Assembly (NCBI GenBank): GCA_021307315.1
Contig: JAJSPD010000003.1
Span: 1 to 64,000, forward strand
DNA from: Bisporella sp. PMI_857
Lineage: Eukaryota; Ascomycota; Leotiomycetes; Helotiales; Helotiaceae
Direction: 5' to 3'
DNA: 64,000 bases
The translations under genes were made by a program, and so were the position numbers. Shown piece after piece: positions 58,095-64,000 of the stretch. Numbering within the stretch: position 1 is the stretch's first letter; every line of letters begins with the position of its first letter. The notes under the pieces were generated by a model, which searched no databases, had not been told where the DNA came from, and was given only the letters and a program-made list of their open reading frames with translations.

Positions 58095-60194
58095 GTGTCA
58101 TCAATACTCTTCCCAGTAGGACTGAGATCAATTGCCACACACAGACTAAGGGGCTATATTCCAAGCTTTCCTGATCACGCTCACCATAAGCCGTTATTCA
58201 ACACTTTGACAGCTACTGCAAGTAACTTACAAAAGGAGCTGGCTAGTGGCAAGATCAAAAGCACGCAGATTGTTGAGGAGTATCATCGATCAATTGTTAC
58301 TTACAATGGTGTTCTTAACGCAGTCTGGGAACTCGCTCCAGGGGCCATGAAAAGAGCTGAAGAACTAGATTTGTTGAGGGCCAAGGGGCAATTTCTAGGC
58401 CCATTCCATGGCATTCCGATTCTTATCAAGGTGCATTGAATCTTGTTCATTACACTTATCCTGGGCTAATACTGCCAGGACAACATAAACTTAGACCCGT
58501 CTTTTGGTCTGGGAACGACGGGAGGAGCGCTTGCTTTGGTGGATTTGGTGCCGTCCTCATCGGCCACAATCATCGAGAAGGTTAGATTTCCTGGATCAAG
58601 ATGCCTAATTCGCAGCACTAACCTGTACATATAAATAGCTTTTAGCAGCTGGCGTTATCATCTTGGGAAAGACTACCATGTCAGTGAGTACCTTGTCTTC
58701 TTGGACTACTATTATTTCTCTGCGTTGACAACAGCAGGAAATGGCCTACTTCAAGTAAGTGTTCAACTTACAAATTTATCCCTTCACATTTGGCCGTTCC
58801 ACCCAAGAGGAAGTGGTATCCGATGTGGATGGTCCGCTGCGGCCGGGCAATCCCAGTCGGCTTATGTTCGAGGTGGCCTGGACATGCAAGATAGTATTGT
58901 TGGTCACAGCGTAAGTTCCTAGTCTCTGATATCCTGGGTTATTTCTGACAAGACTTAAAGAGTCCTGATGGCTCCTCCTCTGAGAGCGGAGTGGCAGTGA
59001 GTGCCGGCTTTGCCCCAATTGCTCTGGGTACAGAAACCTTGGGTTCGCTCGTGAATCCCGCTACACGAGCTGCATTATTCACCGTCAAGCCAACCTTAGG
59101 TATCGTACCCAGTCATGGAATCATGCCAATCAGCACCGACTTTGATACTGCTGGGCCGATGACCAAGTCTCCAAAGGATGCCGCTGATCTCCTCACACTA
59201 CTTGTGGACCCAGAGAAGACAAAGGTCCCAGAGGGAGGTTATGCAGTAATGTTGGGAGGCGATTGGAAAGATATCAAAGTCGGTACCCAGAGTCTTGGAA
59301 AATGCCCAGTTCTGCAATCAAATATGTTCAAGAGGCAACAACACAAATGGTTATTTCAAGATTGCTTCTCTCAACATAAGAGCTAACTCTCCCCGCAGAA
59401 CAGCGAGGTTCGGGCAGTATTCCACAAGATCGAAACTTTGGCGAAAACCTACCATGGTAGTATCTCAAACGTAGCTGAAGAAAACGTGTTTGAGTTGGAA
59501 GATGACAGCGATGCTCTCCTGTCAATTTTAAGTATGCTTTTCTTGCGAGGAATTGTAGAGACACACAAATCTTTTACTGATACTGAGCTACAGCTTTCGA
59601 TATCCAAAAAGACATGGACGCATTTCTTCAGGGGTTTGATTCGATCAGGGTGCACAGTTTGAAAGAACTTGTTGACTGGAACTTTGAGCACTCGGAGCTG
59701 GCCCTCACAGCAGGTGAGAGAAAGATATAGAGCGAATGGGTACGCGACTAAGGAGCCAACATGGTATTAGAATATCCCAATCAAGACTTGCTTGTTTCAG
59801 CTCTTGAAGTTGACCACGACGAAAAGGGACGCGAGACGATTTCCGCCATATCAAAGCGATCAGAGCGAACTTCATCGATCTTTTTAGCAAATATGATGTA
59901 GATGTTATTATTGCGCCGACGGACTCACCACTATTCCGTTTTTCTGGTGCTGGAGGTAAGAGCGGAACCTTTAGTATCCAAGTTCGGTTTCCTCATCTGA
60001 CTCCATTCGCAGGATTCCCCACGGCAACGTTGCCGATTTCGTGTATTGATTTCAATGGTCGGCCATTTGGCCTTACTATTGCAGCTCTTCCGCATAACGA
60101 AGCAATGCTGTTCAAGGTAATAGGTGCTTGGGAAACAACTTTCCCGCCAATAAAAACACCAGAAGCCTACTTGTCACTACAGCCTCTAGACTAA
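58095..60194 (+). pseudogene. Amidase-signature enzyme, inactivated
   Basis: Amidase-signature hydrolases use a Ser-cisSer-Lys triad. Exons can be followed from about 58095 to the stop at 60192-60194: FLGPFHGIPILIK, DNINLDPSFGLGTTGG, VIILGKTTMSEMAYFK (triad Lys), SAYVRGGLDMQDSIVGHS, the signature region, GTETLGSLVNPA (nucleophile Ser), and the C-terminal PTDSPLFRFSGAGG and GLTIAALPHNEAM. Introns up to 58960 splice cleanly. Damage: no ATG start is visible in the first exon. The signature reads DGSSSES where GGSSSGS is expected; both changes are Gly to Asp or Glu, one G-to-A step each. A frame-disrupting gap follows the DIKVG segment near 59283, and the frame shifts again near 59835. The gene is therefore probably non-functional. 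The C-terminal half remains readable. Confidence 0.8.
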
Positions 60195-60369
60195 GACCTT
60201 GTTCTATGACCGTGGCCTGACAAATGGTGCAGCCATAAGCCTGTTCTCACCTGACTTGAGTTGGGCGCTTAGGCATAATGGTCTTTTTTTGGACTTTCGG
60301 GGGGTTTCATTGATCCAGCTCATAATAAACAGGCAAGTAAATAGCATAATCCAAGAACCCATAAATTGA

Positions 60370-61427
60370 ATACAGCGATATTTCCTCGTTACAACAATCA
60401 GTGCATTCTCTAGACTCCGTCTCGACTTGACATCCTTCCCGGCCGTCTTATTCAGAAATGAAGAATGCGGCATGACTGATTAGAATTGAAAACCTCTTTA
60501 CCAGAAGCAAAATTTACAAAGAGCAAAATTTCATCAGGGGTCTGGTTGCTGATCCAACACCACGTCTGGTTCTCATTGTACTGCACATAGTATATCTCAC
60601 CGACATATTTGCGAGAGGCCCTATCTGCAGCCTTGAGATAGTCATCAGATACTGTATAGTAGTCGCACGTAGCTAAGGGGCTCGTCCGCAAGATTGTACA
60701 AAGGTCGCTAGCAGTTGAGAATGCGGATCCGGTGGTTCCCGTCCAGGCACTTGGCAGCTTCATCGTTGGACATATGATGACGGGTTCTTCGAAGATCGCC
60801 AGTGCAGGTTTGATCTAGTTTTGGATCGTAAGTTTGAAATTTGAAAGACTTGATTCCACTACAGTGGGAAAAGGAGACTGACCCGTGTGCGGTGTCAAGA
60901 CTGGTTTATCTTAATTATTGTAGGTTCCCACAGCTTCCTTAGGACCTACAGCCGGTACTTTTATTTCCCTGCGAAACTTTGATGATATCAGCAAGTAACG
61001 GAGCCTTGAGGATTTTTCGTAGCTTTCTGCGCTCGGGGAGTTGCCTACTTACACGGTAGTTGTATGCAAGAACAAGCTTTGCATTCAACTCTTTTTTGAT
61101 GAAGGATGATATCTCTTTGAGATATTTATGAACTTGTTGCTTATTAGGATCCGTTTTTGGGGTATGAGTGGGAAGCCAGAATCCATGCTAATCAAGCTTC
61201 AGGTTGTGCTTCTGGCCACGGAGATCGCGGAGCTGGATATTTTCGTGTGTCGTATAGGCCAAATTTGTCCTTGCCTGCTTATGCTCCTTGTTAAGAGGCT
61301 CTGAGAAGTAGTATAGCTTCTCGCTATTGTAACGATTTGCTTTTTCAAGATAGTCGAAGGAGCATGTGATTGTCGGGCTGTTTTTGGCAAGATCTTCCGG
61401 GAAAAGTGTTGATATCTTAGATGGCAT
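60370..61427 (-). pseudogene. CmcJ/GA4-desaturase-like oxidoreductase, inactivated
   Basis: Members of this fungal family include tailoring enzymes of secondary-metabolite clusters. From ATG 61427 the frame encodes MPSKISTLFPEDLAKN, then YLEKANRYNSEKLYYF and IQLRDLRGQK. HGFWLPTHTPKTDPNKQQ follows after an in-frame TAG (61188-61190). Later pieces are KVPAVGPKEAVGTYNN, broken by TAA (60911-60913), and RRTRHHMSNDEAAK. The usual Trp of the NCWRP motif is TAG (60708-60710). After a frameshift come CDYYTVSDDYLKAADRAS, VGEIYYVQYNENQTWCW and TPDEILLFVNF. A last shift leads to PHSSFLNKTAGKDVK and a final segment to about 60370. With three stops and at least two shifts it cannot be functional. The stops are compatible with C-to-T or G-to-A changes. 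Confidence 0.75.
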
Positions 61428-62377
61428 TGCGAACCGATTTCAGAACCTGGTTTGGGACTGCGATTAGGAGAAGTATTTAGCTACCTGCGAGAGAGGAGTG
61501 CAAGTGCGTTCAACGAACTCCGAAGCTGAGAGGATGCAGAAAATTACCAGAGAACGCGGCTTTGGAAGATGGAATACCAGTAACCGAATGACCAGAACAC
61601 AATCTTGCCTCGACATTTCACATGATTTACCCCACAGTGGTGAGTTTTCTTCTAGAGGATGCATCCACTACATTCGCTAGGTGCTGGCCAGTTAGAGAGG
61701 TGCCGTGGCCGTTTATGCTTGTTCTACGCTCCGCTACCTATGTAGTGTTCTCGATAGTATTCTAGTGTCTTGGCATATGGCACCTTAGTTTGTATAATAT
61801 CGGATTTTCAATACTATGCTAGTATTAGTATAAAATTCCTGTAAAAAATGTATAACTGTATATCGCCAAAAGCTTATTACAAAAATTAGAAAGTATTGTT
61901 TTAGTTAACACGTAATAATTATTAGGTAGTCAAAAGCTAAAACGTTCTAGTACCTAGTAAAATTACACTTGAAAAATATTAAATAACTGTGCGCAGTACA
62001 TAATAATACATAAGGGCAAAATGAGCCTGAAAATGGAATAATGAGATACAGATCAAGCAGGAAGTAGGAAGTATGTAGAATAAACGATCATAGGCAGGGT
62101 AAAAGAATTGCAAGTCTTGAATTCAGAAGTACCCAGGCACTTGTTATGAATAAAATACATTATGCCGCACCTGCTGGTATATAATAATACTGTACAAATG
62201 CCCGCCCTAATCCAATTTCTATTATGCAGACTTATTAAACCTTGATCAAGCTGGCTTGATCACCAAGTCAGCCGAACCTGTAAGTATATCGTCAGCGCCT
62301 GTTGTTTCAAAGTCTTTAATTTCTGCGCTGCCTTGCTTTCCCCTATTACCCAAACGCCAAAAGAACCCATGAAAGCA
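61428..62377. other. AT-rich gene-poor stretch
   Basis: From about 61780 to 62200 the sequence is strongly AT-rich with many TA steps, as expected for RIP-affected or relic DNA. No gene is supported. The left end is the former promoter of the CmcJ-like pseudogene. Confidence 0.45.
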
Positions 62378-64000
62378 TCACTCACTCCTCGAACTACTTG
62401 GTCGTCTTGTTTGACCACTCGAGCTTGAGCTTCCCCTTTCCATCTCCACCCTTTGTCCGATCTGTACCCTGATCTTCCCCATACCTATGTTATCTTCCTC
62501 CTCACTCAATCCCTCGTCTCTGCTCGCTGAAATGTGTGTTGTGACCGTGCCCTCAGTATACTTCTCACCGAAGGAATTGTCAAACTGTGATTTGTTGGTA
62601 GGCTTTCCAGGGAGGGTAGAAAGCTGGGTGGCAGTTTGTGGATTGGTGTTGTGGCTGCTGGAGGAAGATGATCCCATGGAGGTGTCTTTGGATGTGACCC
62701 AATGAAGAACCACAACTGAGAAGAGTATATCGGCGTTGCAGAGCATTAGGCATATCCAAGCTGCTTCCCCTTTGAGAACCATGAGGACGGTGAGGTTTCT
62801 AGATCTTAAATTAGCCGATGAGTTGATGTCGGAAAGGGGACACGTACACGACGCTTGACGTCAGCGTGGCCAAACTGCCTATAAATGAACGAAGTGTGAT
62901 GGTTCGCAGTGTTGAATTTGGCGTGTTTTGGTAAGAATATAACTCTGTCCGCAGGGTTAATCTCTGTCTTATCCTGAATAAGACAAAACTACCTACTCCG
63001 TAGCGGCATGACGAATAGCATTGTTAGGTAAAACTATCTTGTTTAGCTTCCATTGCCGCAAATATGATTTTGAGCTTACATTAATAGCGGCATCCAAAAT
63101 TATGAGAGGCATGGTAGAGCGGACCTGCATCCCAATAATGCATGTTCCGTCTGTGTTAATGATTGCAATTCGGCTATAATAGTGGTCAGATGCCAATAAC
63201 TGCAGAATAGTATCGCATACTCACTAGACAAAGTTGAGGATAATAACGCCACAATACGGAACTAACAAATTAACACCTTCCTTGAATGCTATGAGGAGCT
63301 TATCACGTACGGATTAATCCGAAGCAATTGAAGAGATAGAGCTTCGACTTTAACCGAGACTTGCGAACTTTTTGGATAACAAACTATCCCAGGTTAGCGC
63401 CGCAGTTGGACTTGCATTTATATCACTTACTACTTTTTCAACAAGGAAATAGAACAAAAGCTACAGATCTATGTTAACAGGTGCGCCTCTCCAAAGTCAT
63501 GAATAACATACGGCTTTGGTAGTCAGATAACAAGTAAGGCAAAGGAGGATAGAAGCATCGCAGATCTGGGCATTTGTATTCAAGCCATACCCTCGGTCCA
63601 AAATTGTTGATGCAGTGATAAAAATGACTATCAAGGCTCATTAGTGACTGGTTTTCGAAGACAGCTGTCTAAAAAGCGATCGAAAGGACTCCGTGATATT
63701 AGGACTTACTTGAATCAACATAAACGGCGAAGGTAACTACGAGAAGAGAAATTAACTTGTGATTTCAAAAAAAAAAATTGTGACATAATCCACGTACTCC
63801 AACGTGTAAGCGGAACCTTCTTCCAATTTTTTGTGGCATTGATTCGACGTGCTAATTGTTCGGTCAGTTTTCTACACTCCTGTGCATACTCTTTGGTGAA
63901 AGCTTACTCAGCAACAAAGCTAGCACCACAATAGTGAACATGGACAAAATAGCTGAGATAACCTTTCCCGCTCTAGGGGTGTCTCCAGGCACATACGGGT
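62378..64000 (-). CDS. PTH11/rhodopsin-like fungal membrane protein (5' end beyond the window)
   Basis: Several exons on the minus strand splice without disruption. At the right edge, YVPGDTPRAGKVISAIL with a membrane segment (FTIVVLALLL) is near the N-terminus. Next come FITASTILDRGYGLN, ICDASILLCLTCYLTTKA, LFYFLVEKVFVIQKVRKSRL, KLYLFNCFGLI, LPYCGVIILNFVYRI, GTCIIGMQVRSTMPLIILD, FYLTMLFVMPLRKLYSYQN, TLRSFIGSLATLTSSVV and the last segment ICLMLCNADILFSVVVLHW. About seven membrane helices are followed by a Ser-rich cytosolic tail of about 100 residues ending at 62378. This matches a family of fungal seven-helix integral membrane proteins of unknown ligand. The start codon is not in the window, and the exon between about 63750 and 63900 is uncertain. 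Confidence 0.75.

Noticed and set aside
1..64000. CRISPR array, bacterial operons or riboswitches
   Set aside because: No regularly spaced repeats, and spliceosomal introns throughout show a eukaryotic genome.

Overview
The window looks like nuclear DNA of a filamentous ascomycete (Pezizomycotina). The evidence is short 45-120 bp introns with GTRNGT donors, fungus-specific families (Zn2Cys6 regulators, DUF6594, cutinase, PTH11-type membrane protein), long AT-rich intergenic stretches and retroelement debris. Species cannot be named from the sequence alone. No rRNA, tRNA or CRISPR array was found.

Layout. (1) 1.8-8.2 kb, degraded genes: a SET/TPR (SMYD-like) pseudogene on the minus strand and a dynamin-like GTPase pseudogene on the plus strand, both with stops and frameshifts. 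(2) 9.6-18 kb: an intact DUF6594 membrane protein, a single-exon beta-lactamase/transpeptidase-like serine hydrolase, about 4 kb with no convincing gene, and a secreted cutinase with an unusual Lys/Thr-rich tail. (3) 19.4-50.4 kb, a dense block of metabolic genes: AtuA-like DUF1446 protein, HSL-type esterase, acyl-CoA dehydrogenase (with one frameshift), Zn2Cys6 regulator, SDR, Baeyer-Villiger-type flavin monooxygenase, PRISE-type (progesterone 5-beta-reductase/iridoid synthase-like) SDR, GH3 beta-glucosidase with PA14, Gfo/Idh/MocA oxidoreductase, second Zn2Cys6 regulator, MFS sugar transporter, and two more Gfo/Idh/MocA oxidoreductases. (4) 50.5-53.4 kb: two secreted proteins, one PAN/apple-like and Ser/Thr-rich, one a 138-residue six-cysteine protein. 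(5) 53.5-62.3 kb, degraded flank: a 550-bp solo LTR with a perfect 5-bp target-site duplication inserted in a CCHC zinc-knuckle ORF, an amidase pseudogene and a CmcJ/GA4-desaturase-like pseudogene. (6) 62.4-64 kb: the 3' part of a PTH11/rhodopsin-like membrane protein running off the window edge.

How the genes may work together (inference). The 19.4-50.4 kb block has the parts expected for using a plant-type glycoside whose aglycone is a terpenoid or other cyclic ketone/enone. Uptake would use the MFS transporter. Sugar release would use the GH3 enzyme and/or oxidation by Gfo/Idh/MocA enzymes. Aglycone breakdown would use the PRISE reductase, SDR, Baeyer-Villiger enzyme, esterase, acyl-CoA dehydrogenase and AtuA-like protein, with two Zn2Cys6 regulators. 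All but the acyl-CoA dehydrogenase can be spliced into open frames, while the flanks carry at least four inactivated genes.
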